From: Aplectana chamaeleonis | Taxonomy: Eukaryota; Nematoda; Chromadorea; Rhabditida; Cosmocercidae | Reading direction: 5' to 3' | Length of the DNA: 64,000 bases | Assembly (NCBI GenBank): GCA_029168955.1 | Contig: JAPDOI010000121.1 | Location: forward strand, 1,054,001-1,118,000 | Part shown: positions 47,201 through 58,106 of the stretch, piece after piece | Numbering within the stretch: the stretch's first letter is position 1 | Layout of the letters: each line of letters opens with the position of its first letter | Position numbers and translations under genes: made by a program | The notes under the pieces: generated by a model | Database searches by the model: none | Seen by the model: only the letters and a program-made list of their open reading frames with translations | Told to the model about the DNA's origin: nothing

Positions 47201-50200
47201 TAACGCGCCCTGTAGGAATTGCAGTTCTGGAGGCGTTGCATATGGCATCATCAATGAACTTGTCCTTCTCATGAACGGAGCCGGTTAGCGGATAGCAGGC
47301 TACCCGACTGAGTAACACCTCTTTAAACATGACCAAGTTGGCCTTACGGTAGTTGGTGTACAGTTTGCTACGAGAGCCTACGAAAGGTGCCAGGTGACTG
47401 TTGAGAGACAAATCCAATAATGCATACATGATCGCTGGCCATAGCTATAGCAGTGGACCAGTAACAGGAAACAGCAAGAGAGTATGATACAAAAGTGACA
47501 TCCGGAGAGGACGGCCTGCCCGTGGAAGGAAGGCGAGTGGGGGCGTCCTCGTTAATGGCAACAAGATCACAATCCTCAGCGGAAAGCTCTAGTAGTTCAC
47601 CTCTGTCATCAGGATCTAGAGAGGAGAACCAGGAAGTGGAGTGAGCATTAAAATCGCCAGCCATGACAACAGAAGACGATGGGAGGGCAGTGTGCATAGA
47701 TTGCAAAAATGGAGTGGGGTCAAACGAATTGGGACATGAGGAGATTGGGGGAATATAAATATTAACAATATCTATAGGGCAACTTAGCAATACAACATGA
47801 ACACCAATACATTCTACAACATTATCATTAGGGAGAGCTATAAGATGAGAAGGTATAGAAGTTTTTACAAACGTAGAAACGCCACCACCATGGGATGTGC
47901 GGGGAAGAAGGTACGACGTATAACCGGGGAGGCGGGGTAGGGAGGATGTTGGGCTAAGTTTTGTCTCCTGAAGGAGAATGACATCTGGATGAAAGCGTTC
48001 AATGTACAATGTGAGTTCAGCAAGTTTGGCACGCAGGCCATTGATATTGAGTTGAAAAATGTCTAGACTGTGGAGAGGAACACTGGGGGGAGAGTTAGAG
48101 CAAGATATACAACAATAAGCATCAGTGTAGTCATTATAGCTGGTTAACCCCGAGCATTTGAGGTGTACCCAGCCGAGGCAACCACCGCACTGGACGCTTG
48201 CATGTTGAGCCGACAATCCACAATTACAACAGGGATATCGTGGAGTCTTGCTGCGTGGCCCTGGGTTCCTCTCAATGCCGGCTCGCAACAGTAGAATGTC
48301 GTACGTGCTGCCGAGATGTCGTACGTTCGCGCCGTGGCAGTGTAGAGGAAAGAAGACCACCTCCGTGCAAACCGACGTCAATCCCTCCGCGGAGAGGGTT
48401 TTTGTCAAGGGAGAGGTGCTGGCTGGCCGCAGCTCTCCTGAAGATCCTACTGCGAAGAGCCGGCGTCGAGAGGAACCCAGGACCCTCGAAGAAGAAGAAG
48501 TACCCATGTGCCACATGCGACAGAGATGTCACTTGGAATGGAACCAGCGTCCAATGTTTTGGATGCCAAAGGTGGGTGCACTTCTCTTGTTCGGGTCTCA
48601 GCTCTGTGAGGCACCACGATTCTTCCTTTCGTTGTATTGTGTGCTCCGCCTCCAGTAACTCAAATTCCTCATCTACCAACCGCCCCCTCTCTATTGTACA
48701 TATCAATCTCAACGGCCTTCGCGCCAAGCTTTCTGAATTATCTCTCTTTGCCCGTGCTCATCACCCGGATGTTATCATGGTTCAGGAAACCAAACTCTCT
48801 CCCTCTGCTACCTCTCGACATTCAAACATCCCGGGCTATACTGCTTATCATACTCCTAGGTCATCTCAGGGAGGCGGAGTCTCTACTTTTGTTCTGTCGT
48901 CTCTTCCCTCTCACATCATTCCAAACACTCCAGTGGATGGCACTCTCGAGTACATCCCCATCCATCTACCTCTAAAAACTCCACTTTCTCTTTTTAATAT
49001 ATACATTCCTCCTCCTACATCCTGTACACCAACCTACAACCCTATCCCTCTACTCAAGCAGCTGTATGACTGCTCTCTATCTCCCTCAATTGTCTTTGCG
49101 GGTGACTTCAATGCTCACACGTTCTGCTCGTCGCTTGACTCTGATGCTAGAGGAAATGACGTCGAAGAATGGGCGGAGGAGTGCGATCTGGTTATCCTTA
49201 ACGATGACCAGCCCACTTCGTCTCCCTGCCTACGGCCGATCTTCCAGCCCAGACATCTCCCTTGTCTCTTCTAATCTCTCTAATGCCTGCTCTTGGTCTA
49301 CATCCACAACTCTTTCCAGTGATCACATTCCGGTCTTTGTCAATATCGATCTCTCTAACTCTCTTGCTCCCTATACAGGTGTTCGTCATCGTTCTTATCT
49401 CAATTTAGGCCTTGCAGACTGGAGCCTGTTCAGGGAGGTTGCACTCCGCCAAGCGGCCGAATATCCGTGGAATGGCAATATACACCAGAAGGAGCGCCAC
49501 CTCTCTGATGCCATCCGGAAGGCGATGAAAGCTGCGATCCCTGAAGGTCGTGTCAAGACCTTCTTTCCCAATGTCACCAGGGAGACCCTGCAGAAGATAA
49601 GGGCAAGGGACGCAAAGAGAGCTGCTAATCATCTTGACCCAGACCTTGCCGAGCTGGATAATGAGATCAGGATGGACCTTGATAGGCACAAGAAAGAATC
49701 TTGGGAAAAGTTCACTGAGAAGACGAACTTCAGGAGTGTTGCTGCAGCAACGTGGAAGGCTTTGAAAAGGATCTCCGGAAAGTACACCTCCGCCAACAAT
49801 TCCACGATTCAATTCGACGGCGGAGTCTTCAAGTCAGGGAAAGAGGCCGCAAATGCTCTTGGGAAGCACTTTTTCATCACACGAACCAAAAGAGAGGAGC
49901 AGAATAGAATAACTGTTCGGGAACTCTGTAAATTGCCACTCATGGCTGAAGATGATGCAATCACGCCCGCTCAGGTCGAGAAGGTTATCAAGGAAATGAA
50001 TAACTCGAAGGCAGTAGGGCCAGATGGTTTGAGCCCAGCAGTTCTAAAGAGAATGCCAAGTGAACTACTACCCCTGCTCGCTGACGTCATTAATACATCG
50101 TTTCGGACCTGTACATTACCTCAAGATTGGAAAGTAGCACGCGTCATCCCATTGCCGAAGCCGGGTAAATCACCATCCACGGCAAAAGGTTACAGGCCAA

Positions 50201-53200
50201 TCAGTCTTCTCTCACCTATTGCCAAAGTTGCGGAAAAATTGGCTGTGGAGGAGCTTTCCGAACACAATAGCAAACAAAAGCATCAACATGGTTTCCGTAA
50301 GCTACATTCCACCACTACGACCCTGCTGGAAATTGTGAGCTATGTTTTGGACGGCTTCAATGCCATGAAACCTCAGCGAACCGTGGGTGTAGCCCTCGAT
50401 CTAACGAAGGCTTTTGACACTGTGAACTTGGGCATTTTGTCGGAGAGCCTGTTAAGGTCTACCATTCCGCCCTGGCAGAAGCGGTGGATAACCGCATTAA
50501 CCAAAGGACGGCGGGCAAATGTGCTATTTCAAGGGCACGTCTCCAATAGCATCCCGATTTCCGCCGGCGTACCTCAAGGAGTTTCATCGCCTGCTCTTTT
50601 TAGTCTGTATATTGAAGATCTACCCGTTCCATCCCAAGACATCAAGGTCGTTGCATATGCGGATGATATTACTATACTATGCCGGGATCGCGACATAAAT
50701 GTGGCTGCCAGTAAGATCAATGACTACTTGATCGAGTTGAAATGTTTTCTCGATAGCAAGATGCTTACGGTCTCTGCCGCTAAATCATCCGTCACAGTCT
50801 TTTCCACTGATCCTGCGGAGCACAGTGCTCATCCCATGGTGAAATGGGACGAAACTCGCCTGCCGGCCGCCCGATTCCCTAAGCTGCTCGGACTCGTGTT
50901 GGACCCTTCGCTGAGATTTCATAAGAACACTGAGCAGAAGCAAGCTGCAGTGAAAACAAGACTTAACGTCCTACGTGCTCTCGGCGGAACGTCCTGGGGG
51001 TGCAGTAAAGAAACGACCCTGACCACGTACAAGGCCATCGTACAGCCCGCCCTGGAGTATGCTGCACCAGTCTGGCAGCATATCGTGTCGGACACATCCT
51101 GGTCCAAGCTGCAGCGCATCCAAAATGGAGCATCGCGAATCGCAACAGGCTGTTCTAAAAGCTCTCCAGTAGAGCACTTACATGCCGAAGCTCGCACCCT
51201 GCCCGTTAAGGACCATTGCGAACTCCACGCACAACAGCTGTACATAAACATTCTGAAGCAGCCAAATCATCCGTCGCGAAGAGTATTAGACCTCGTGAGA
51301 GAGAGAGGTATAAGAAAGCCGTTTGCTGATGCTCCCACGAAAATCAATATACAGAGATGGACTAACGCACAACAAGAACGCCTCCGTCTCTTACGTGCTG
51401 AGCATACCCAATTCGTCAAGAATCACTTATGCAAGACCGCCGTAAACTCCATTCTCGGAGTCGTGCCGCCTGAGGTCAGCGAAACCGAGATGGAACTCGG
51501 TAGGCGTGCCAGGTGCACCCTTGCCTCGTTGCGCTGCGGGCACTCCCCCATGCTTATGTCTTATTTACATAAGATCGATAGCAGCAGACCTAACGAGTGC
51601 CCGGATTGTGGTAATAAAGGCATACTACTGCGCACCTTTTCAACTGCCCGTTGAGACCGACATCGTTAACAACAGTAGATCTGTGGACGAATCCGACGCT
51701 TGTGGCTCAGTTCCTCAATCTATGACAGGACCCTCTCTCTCTGTGGCTGCAGAAGAAGAAGAAGAACAGTAGAATGCGAAGGAGTGCGGCAGCCAGCCAT
51801 TTGCACTCCCATACAGAAGAAACTCCTCGTGGAGTTGTTGATGCCCGTTTGATGAGTCTCCTTGATCTTGGCAGTCGACTCCACAGATCCACCACGCGTA
51901 GGTTGAGCATCTCGGATCCGGGTGGGGGGCTCTAATAGAGGGGGGTGTTCAATAACAGGAAATACGGTATGTCCTTTCCACATTGGATTCTGCTCGAAAT
52001 CCACTATCGTAGAGAAATGCATTCTGTCAGAATTTCGAGCACCGATAGAAATTCATTAACTTAACCTCATGCTAAACACAGAAAAATTATATTCCATTTC
52101 AAAGACCCTCACCATTGCTAATTAATTCTTTTCTAAAACTTGCAAACACATCAACCAATGCTCAATAATTGTATATATTCTGCGCACAAGCATCTTCACA
52201 TTCTTAGTGGCGCTTTATTTCGGCGATTTGTGCGAAGGACGAGTTCGGACGATGTTAGCCGGAAAAGCTCCGATCTTAAATTGTAGCATTCGTTTCTAAC
52301 TAGAGGATCAATCCTAAATCCTTTCCTTCAACATACACTGCAAACAAACTTACGAGAGCATTTTGACCGAGGCTTACTCGAAACACCTCCGTTTTCAAAA
52401 CATCGACAATAGCCTCTTCGGTTTCCTGACTTATTTCGGCATGCACAAGGGCAACATGATCATTGCAGGCTATCACATTACCCAGCGCCGACAGTCGTTC
52501 ATCTACCCGACGAATTTTCACCTGTAGAGTAAAAGAGTTCAAAGCAATCAACTAAAATAATTATACAAGCGCTCATAGGTTGTGAAACGCAGTAATCAAT
52601 TCTGATCTCACTTTTCGATTTCCTCTTTAAAATTTACATACGCTCTACATCCGAACAAAAATTACTCGGTCAATTGCGGACCTGGGCGGGGCGCAGAGAA
52701 GAGACAGCAAGAGCGGGTGGGGAAGAGAGAAAAAAAGAGAGAGCACTGCTATAAATCTCGAAGCGAAATTCCGGTTCGCAGTTGCAGAACGCGGCCCAAA
52801 GGTACTGTGGAAAAGACTAATCGTGCAGAAACCCCGTTTCCTCAGCAATATTATATTCGAGCTATGCGTTACACCAGCGGTTTTCTGCAACTGTGGATCA
52901 GAATTTCACTCCGATATGAACATCAAACGCGCTCAAAAGCACTCGGGTCCACGCGATGGAATCTAGTCGATTTGGATCCGAAGTAGAGTGCGAACAGTTG
53001 CTTCGGGTGATTATCAAAGATTTGGTTATATCTTTAGGCGCCATTAATACTACTCAACGCCAGTGCGGCAACCGCGTGACGCGCGAGCATGGCGTAAGAA
53101 CATGAATGGCCTGATGCCTCGCCCGCTCCACCATGGCGGCGAAGGCCGTACAACTTTTTCATAAATTTCATTATTAATCCATCTTCTATTTCATTCCATT

Positions 53201-54004
53201 AAATAGTAATTGATTTCAGTGCTATCCTCTGGTACCAAGATAGTGAGCGCGTGTACAAATTTCGATTGCTCGACAAAGTTGAGGCCCATTTTAATCCGCT
53301 CCGCCATGGCGTCGCCGCTGGAGTATTCATATTCTCCGCAAGCGCGTGACGCGCGTAGAAAGTATTCATGCTCCGACGCCTCTCCCGCGCGTGACGCGCA
53401 TGCCGCGTTGGCGTTGAGGAGTATGAATAGGGCCCTAGGAGCTCCTGAAGTGAGAATAATGTGATCAGGCCTATATAGCCTCTGACTCCATTGTATTTAC
53501 TACACGGCGAGTGGTGTGGGAACAACTTCTTCCCTTCTACGATTACAATATCACACCTGCAGCGATGAAGAAAAAAATATTTAGAGACAACAACGAACCG
53601 AGTCGGGTAGGGCGTTCCTGATATGCTGCAACTCCTGATCAGTGGTTCCACTAGGCATCAGTAATCCGTGCCTATTTCCTGAACAATACACATTGCACAC
53701 ACACAAAAAAGGAGAAAAACAGCAAGAACACCGAATGGAACCTCACCCACAGTAACTCGCCCCACAATACGAGTTGAGTTTATAGAAGTGTGCACAACGG
53801 GAATGACTTCAGCAAGTTCAGCTTCCACGGTGCTAGAACAAGTCTTGAAATCTTGGGATAATTTTGATGGTAAACGAATTCAAACAAAGACTCAAACCTG
53901 TAAAAGTTCTGCGTTCCTCCAATACCAACGAGGCAGTAACTGTTTGTCAAAGTACAAAAAACGCCGACATCATTACTGCCTTCATAATCAACACGTAGCG
54001 CCAT
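41239..54004 (-). CDS. eif-6: Eukaryotic translation initiation factor 6 (eIF6), six exons
   Basis: Exons on the minus strand: 54004-53898, 53832-53747, 53678-53599, 52521-52354, 42980-42803, 41360-41239. Lengths 107, 86, 80, 168, 178 and 122 nt total 741 nt: 246 residues plus TAA, the normal eIF6 length. All junctions are GT/AG and keep frame. eIF6 binds the 60S subunit (via uL14), is needed for its biogenesis and prevents premature 60S-40S joining. Recognised segments: [94 protein letters not shown] and, at the end, [19 protein letters not shown] 9 nt before the ATG is a likely spliced-leader acceptor. Introns are 65, 68, 1077, 9373 and 1442 nt; intron 4 carries full-length retrotransposons. 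The donor of intron 3 (TCG|GTTCGT) is weak but needed by the frame. The coding sequence appears intact. Confidence 0.96.
41361..42802 (-). other. eIF6 intron 5 (1442 nt)
   Basis: Begins GTGAGTTC at 42802 on the minus strand and ends TCTTCAG at 41361. Holds low-complexity pyrimidine-rich sequence (41690-41790) similar to other intergenic parts. A 67-codon minus-strand frame at 42387-42590 has a few C/H residues but is not a recognised domain. Confidence 0.85.
43726..44106 (+). mobile_element. hAT-like element in eIF6 intron 4, 8-bp TSD CAAAAAAG
   Basis: Left CAGGCTGAAGCGGGGTCGC; right in reverse complement CAGGGTGAAGCGGAGCGTTG. Exact 8-bp duplication CAAAAAAG at 43718-43725 and 44107-44114. 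381 bp, rich in GGGGATCGCGAAAAT words in both halves; no coding capacity. A third TIR type distinct from those at 26552 and 26725. Confidence 0.87.
48299..51764 (+). mobile_element. Non-LTR retrotransposon C (2A-type), inserted in B, 12-bp TSD
   Basis: Flanked by AACAGTAGAATG (48287-48298, 51765-51776), an exact 12-bp duplication of element B sequence. 3466 bp, essentially full length, ending in a GAAGAAGAAGAA tail. Plus strand, so antisense to eIF6. Same family as the partial copy at 61906-64000 and related to, but clearly diverged from, B. Confidence 0.92.
48316..51725 (+). pseudogene. Element C protein: 2A-like leader, zinc finger, endonuclease, RT, lightly damaged
   Basis: The ATG at 48316 is followed after eight codons by TAG where B has TGG, then a frameshift. 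The 2A-like leader reads [20 protein letters not shown] then PGP (NPGP codons 48474-48485). Next: a Cys/His finger ([22 protein letters not shown]), endonuclease ([41 protein letters not shown]), an extra T at about 49218-49219 that shifts the frame, then one long frame to 51654 with reverse transcriptase motifs [57 protein letters not shown] (one G short of the usual GG) and [10 protein letters not shown]. Another shift in the terminal zinc knuckle (51620) precedes the original end at 51725. Confidence 0.9.
51931..52353. other. Intron 4 sequence upstream of element B
   Basis: AT-rich; no gene or element recognised. Confidence 0.4.
53030..53440. mobile_element. Decayed relative of the hAT-like core, in eIF6 intron 3
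   Basis: Contains TACTACTCAACGCC, CGCGTGACGCGCG (three times, 53074-53405) and TGACGC/GCTCCACCATGG words that match, in reverse orientation, the core at 27550-27660 and 34190-34270. No ends were found. It explains much of the 1077-nt intron 3. Confidence 0.5.
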
Positions 54005-54018
54005 TGTAGAACTCTGAA
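54005..54018 (-). promoter_or_regulatory. Likely spliced-leader trans-splice acceptor of eIF6
   Basis: Minus strand TGGGTTCAG ends 9 nt before the ATG (AGTTCTACA then ATG). Short leaders after TTCAG are typical where a spliced leader is added. This is an inference; the spliced leader itself is not in the window. Confidence 0.5.
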
Positions 54019-55331
54019 CCCAGGAATAAATTTGCAGTGAATAAAACATCGATGAGCTTCAGGATCGAACATCACAGGATATGAAGAAAACATATGTAGC
54101 TTGTACAAAATGAGGTCTGATGCATAGAAACGGGTGGTCGAAGCTGCAAGGAGGTGGGGAAAGGAAGGCATGAGTCAAAAGAAGACCGGAGCCGAGTCCA
54201 GGGGCCGTCGTGTGAATCTCGACGAAGCTACAACCCAACCTAGTAGCCGAAAACTTCAGAAAGCTAACAAGCCCTTCCCTCAGTGCATCGATGCATCTTA
54301 AAGGCAGTGTTCACGATGATTTTCCTCAGACGAAAATTTCGGACCTCGCGAGGGGGGAAACGGGGATATTCCGGCGGCACACCACCCCGCGAGCTCCGAC
54401 CAAACCAGCGGGGTAATCCCGATTCAAAGGGAATGCAGCCGCGTTACTTCCTCGGGAGTCCCCCCTTTACATCTGCGCATGGGATCGGTTCACCCCCGAC
54501 ACTATCGGGGGTGTTAGTGTTACGAAGTGTTACGAAGAAACGGCGAGAAACGCACTAGAACGTCATATTTCACTGACATTATTCTCTGGCCTGGACTGGT
54601 TGTCCAGTTGTACGAACATGTTCACGGTGGTTGTCAACGGTGAAAAATGGGATCAGTTGAAAGTGGAAGAGCATTCCAGGCGAAATAGTACTAGTTAGGG
54701 TCCGAAGAAAAGAACGGAGCAACAGAAAGCAAATAATTGTAAAGGACGGGCCCACAAATCATTTCATTGTCACAACGAACAGTTCCTGTGAGAGTAAAGA
54801 GGTGGGGTGAGAGTTGAGGATTTCGTGACCTTCTGGTGCGTTTTTCTCGAATCCTTCACCATTTATGTTCTACCCGGGAGCCAAACAATCGATTTAGCTA
54901 TTAATCTCAAAATCGAGGATTATCGTGAACACTGCCTTTGAAAACCTTATCAAACGAACGAAGGAGCGGTGTTCACGGTAGAGGGAAGGAGGTTACCAGA
55001 GTTGCCAGGCTTGGAAGCGTCTTACAATTATACTATAGTAATGGAGTGTAGCCAGCGAAGCCGGCATATGGGCCGGCTCAGCCGGACCCCGGCGGCGCAG
55101 GCGGCAATCTGCTGCTGGTATGAAAATATGAGGAATTATGAGATGTCTGATTGTGAGATAGCACACCAATGGATGGCAGGCCAAGCGCAGTTTGTGGGCC
55201 CCAATCGAACTCACGACAGCGAAGAGACGAGACGCGGAGACAGAAATATAATTCGGCGACAAGTCACTGCCACGCCCGCCTTCCTTCGCTCTGCGAAGCG
55301 ATTTTCTCAGCGACGCCACTCTGATGGGCAG
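54019..55331. other. Upstream of eIF6; unassigned
   Basis: No gene recognised. The 121-codon frame at 54969-55334 is made of low-complexity charged words and has no family signal. GC-rich palindromic words occur at 54330-54500. Confidence 0.35.
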
Positions 55332-55471
55332 TAGGGGCCCAATTAGAGTCTCGCCGCGGGAATGCGCAGCAGCATGCAATAGAGGAGCATCGATCACGCG
55401 ACGCCGCACAATTGATTCTCCTTCACTGCATGCTTCCGCGCCTTTCAGCGGCGGGACTCTATTCGGTCCCT
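55332..55471. mobile_element. Small MITE, TAGGGGCCCAATTAGAGTC ends
   Basis: Left TAGGGGCCCAATTAGAGTC plus TCGCCGC; right, in reverse complement, TAGGGACCGAATAGAGTC plus CCGCCGC. About 140 bp, no coding capacity. Target duplication not clear. Confidence 0.6.
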
Positions 55472-55502
55472 AAACAGGCATAGATGCTATCGCAGCGGGG
55501 GG

Positions 55503-55571
55503 GGCACTTGGCCATGCTCATTCTTCCGCGCCGCCGGGCGCGGACGAATGAGCATGGCGAAGTGCGATGGC
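55503..55571. repeat. GC-rich hairpin
   Basis: GCACTTGGCCATGCTCATTC pairs with GAATGAGCATGGCGAAGTGC around CCGCGCCGCCGGGCGCGG: arms of about 30 bp with few mismatches. Probably another short foldback element. Confidence 0.65.
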
Positions 55572-56438
55572 CAATTTGAGAACCAACCCAGGTTTTCCTG
55601 GTGCTATCATAGCGGGGAGCACTATGGCACGATGCACTTTGCCACGCCCATTTTACTGTGCCGCACTAAATTTGAGCACCTACCCAAAGTTTCCCTCACT
55701 CGCGACTATATTTCCAAACCTCGGGCCGAGTTGTCATGGGCGTGGCAGGGGCGGGGCGTCTAAACTCGTCCATTCCTATCGGGACCCGACGCCATTACAG
55801 TAGCTGCTGCTCGCCCTTTAATCGATGCCGCTCGCGCCAGAATCAGCTGTTTTTTCTCAACTTGTCCCGATTCGACGTCTTTATTCAGATTTGCGGCCCG
55901 TCTAACGTATTCTGCTGCACTTTCAGCGACATATTCTGGTCCTGCTGTGCTGGTGCAGTACCTTGTCGAACTTTCTTCAATATTCTGGGCCTACTATATT
56001 ATTGTGCTGTATCATTCTAGTCTACTTTTTCTATTATTTGGTGCTGGGCCGATTATTTAACATTTTCTGGGCACCTTTTCTCTCCTTTTGTATTTTTTAC
56101 TTATTGTTAGTGTGAATCGTGATTTCAGTCTGCTAACCCTCTCTGAAAGAACAGTTTGCAATTCGACCCCAGCTGTTAAACCGAAATCATCGTTATTATT
56201 TTATTTTGGAGAACACTGTTCGAACTTTTCAATTATCTATTTCAAATGATATTAATTGTCTCTGACATGAATATTTAATTTTAAATTGATTGAACGATTA
56301 TTTCATTTTATCCACTGAAATTCCGGATTATTTTATGCCATTCCTCCCGGTAACTGTTTGAAAATGCAAAAAAAAACAGCATTTTTGCATGGCACTCCGC
56401 AGATAATAGTTTATCATAGCGAATCTTTCTTTCATGAG
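55572..56438. other. Unassigned AT-rich DNA
   Basis: No gene or RNA recognised. The GCTATCATAGCGGGGAGCACT word near 55604 resembles 55488-55511, suggesting relics of the same small element. Confidence 0.35.
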
Positions 56439-56441
56439 TTA

Positions 56442-57291
56442 AGGGGTCTGCAGAGTTGCGCCGCGGCGAGTCCCGCTGCGACACGGCAGTGTTGAAAAGT
56501 GGGGGGCGCCACGCAGTGGGCGAGGGCGGCGACGTGCCGCGCGAGAGCAGTGACGTGGGTACCTCGCAGAGTGTTTTCGCCGCCGCGACAGCAGCGGCTT
56601 CCGGAGCGACGCCGCCAGCGAGCGGCGGCGAGGAATGGTCTGGACCATTTTCATCGTCGGCGAGGAGCGCCGCCATGGATCCTATCAATGAATTCTTCTA
56701 TTGTTCAGTCAACCACGCAAACTTTTTTTAGTTTTACTATGACACGTTTCCATAAACACTTGAAAATTTTTTCGTTTGTTCGCTTTTTTTGTGATCCATT
56801 CCATTTCACTCCCGGAATAATTGATTTTATTTCAGTTTACACTTTTTGTGGAATAATATCGATTCTCACGAGAAATTCCGAATCAACGTTGCTGCTAGAT
56901 TTTATGTTGCCCGCTTCTGAGAGCGTTTTCGATTTTTTCTGAAATGACGAAATTCTTCCGAAAATGCAGAGAAGTCGAGGTATTTTTGAGAAGCTTTTGA
57001 ATTCTGACGTCTTTAAGATTAAAATTTCTGTTCAAATATGGTTTCATGGCGAATCCAAAGAACACATAAAAACAAGCTAGGAAAATAAATACAAAATTTT
57101 GAAATAGGCGAAATTCAAATTTTGGCGTGGAATGAATGAGGTTGTACGTAATGGAGGAAAATGGAGCACGACGGCAGGCATCGCTGCCACTCTGCGAGGC
57201 ATTGGAGTGCGCCGCCGCGTCAGGGTTTGGCCACGCCCCAAACCTCTCGCTCGGCGGCGTGCCGCCGGGCGGTGCAACTCTGCAGACCCCT
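56442..57291. mobile_element. Harbinger-like non-autonomous element, TTA duplication
   Basis: TIR AGGGGTCTGCAGAGTTGC at the left, exact reverse complement at the right; TTA on both sides (56439-56441, 57292-57294). GC-rich ends with GCGCCGC/GCGGCGGCG words and an AT-rich middle. 850 bp; the frames in the GC-rich ends are low-complexity. TIR sequence differs from the CAAGGGA group. Confidence 0.65.
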
Positions 57292-57294
57292 TTA

Positions 57295-58106
57295 CTGTTG
57301 AATTTCACGGCATATTTCCAAGCGCCAGCGTGCAACTGCCCCTCCCATTTCAAACATTTTATTCCTCCTTTCTCCTCTGTTTATGTCACACGCAGTTTCC
57401 GATTCTTTATCGTTAAGACACTCGTAAATTCAATGTGTACTCTTTGATAAAGTCTCGGTATATGCCGACAAGATTTGCTCCCCCCCCCCTCCCACTTATT
57501 TCTTTCCTTGCTGTTGCTGCGGAGATCGTCATGCTACACTGATGAGTAGAACAGGGAAACTGATCGAAAGGAAAACACTGCGGATCTGAAAGAGTAAGTC
57601 GTTTTTTATCATCTCTACCTCTCGTTACCGAAGTGTGGATTTCGGAGGATCTGGAATTAGAGGCTGATTTTCTTCTTCTTTGTAGTTATACTGCACGGCC
57701 TTTCATCCAGTTTCACTGGTTCGGTGTCGAATTTCCATAGAAAATTTCTCTGCAGAGTGCCGCGGCTTGGCCATTATATCGTTATCATGCACGCAGAGCG
57801 GTTCTTTGGTGGAAAAATGCTTGAAATGGAGAAGTAAATGCTGTCTGCTGCGAGTGCCCATCCAAGAGCCGCATGCTATTCTGTCCCCCGATCGTCGGAA
57901 ATCGAGTCGTCTCTGATTGGACCTTGGGCCAAATTGGTCAATAACGTTCAAGGCTTGCATCCCTTGCCGGGATAGAATAGCATACGGACCCAGAATGCGG
58001 TATTTTTGCGGCGACACAACCAAATGCTCGCGCTGCGGGCCGACCCGCAGCAGTGCCACTCTGCCGAAGCTTTAACCTTCTTTCCATTTCCCTATCCTCT
58101 GTCTTC
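57295..58106. other. Unassigned DNA
   Basis: Includes a C-run at 57479-57492. Open frames near 57703-58059 are unrecognised. Confidence 0.35.

Larger units (their letters stand above)
45026..51910 (-). pseudogene. Element B protein: 2A-like leader, zinc finger, endonuclease, RT, degraded
   Basis: Starts [10 protein letters not shown] at 51910; a hydrophobic stretch ([12 protein letters not shown]) leads to the 2A-like AGIERNPGP, whose NPGP codons are at 48267-48256, about residue 56-59. Then come a PHD-like Cys/His finger ([20 protein letters not shown]), an AP-type endonuclease ([44 protein letters not shown]), a linker, and a reverse transcriptase ([70 protein letters not shown]). The end has a zinc knuckle ([18 protein letters not shown]). 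Frameshifts lie near 47420 and 45840, stops near 46976 and 46925, and element C splits the leader. Confidence 0.88.
44990..51919 (-). mobile_element. Non-LTR retrotransposon B (2A-type, CR1/jockey-like), interrupted by C
   Basis: On the minus strand B runs 51919-51777, is interrupted by element C, then continues 48298-44990, giving about 3.45 kb of own sequence. A GAA/AAG-repeat tail ends it at 44990. The flanks GGGTGGGGAGC (44979-44989) and GGGTGGGGGGC (51920-51930) are an 11-bp target duplication with one mismatch. Its ATG lies 9 nt from the 5' end, so it appears full length. It sits in eIF6 intron 4, in sense orientation to the gene. Confidence 0.85.
42981..52353 (-). other. eIF6 intron 4 (9373 nt), expanded by transposable elements
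   Basis: Begins GTAAGTTTG at 52353 and ends ATTTCAG at 42981 on the minus strand. About 7.3 kb of its length is a small hAT element (43726-44106) and element B (44990-51919) with element C inside it. Without these the intron would be roughly 2 kb. 43000-43717, 44115-44978 and 51931-52353 show no gene. Confidence 0.9.

Noticed and set aside
44990..51764. Two independent head-to-head retrotransposons
   Set aside because: The 12-bp duplication and the B leader found beyond C show that C is nested inside B.
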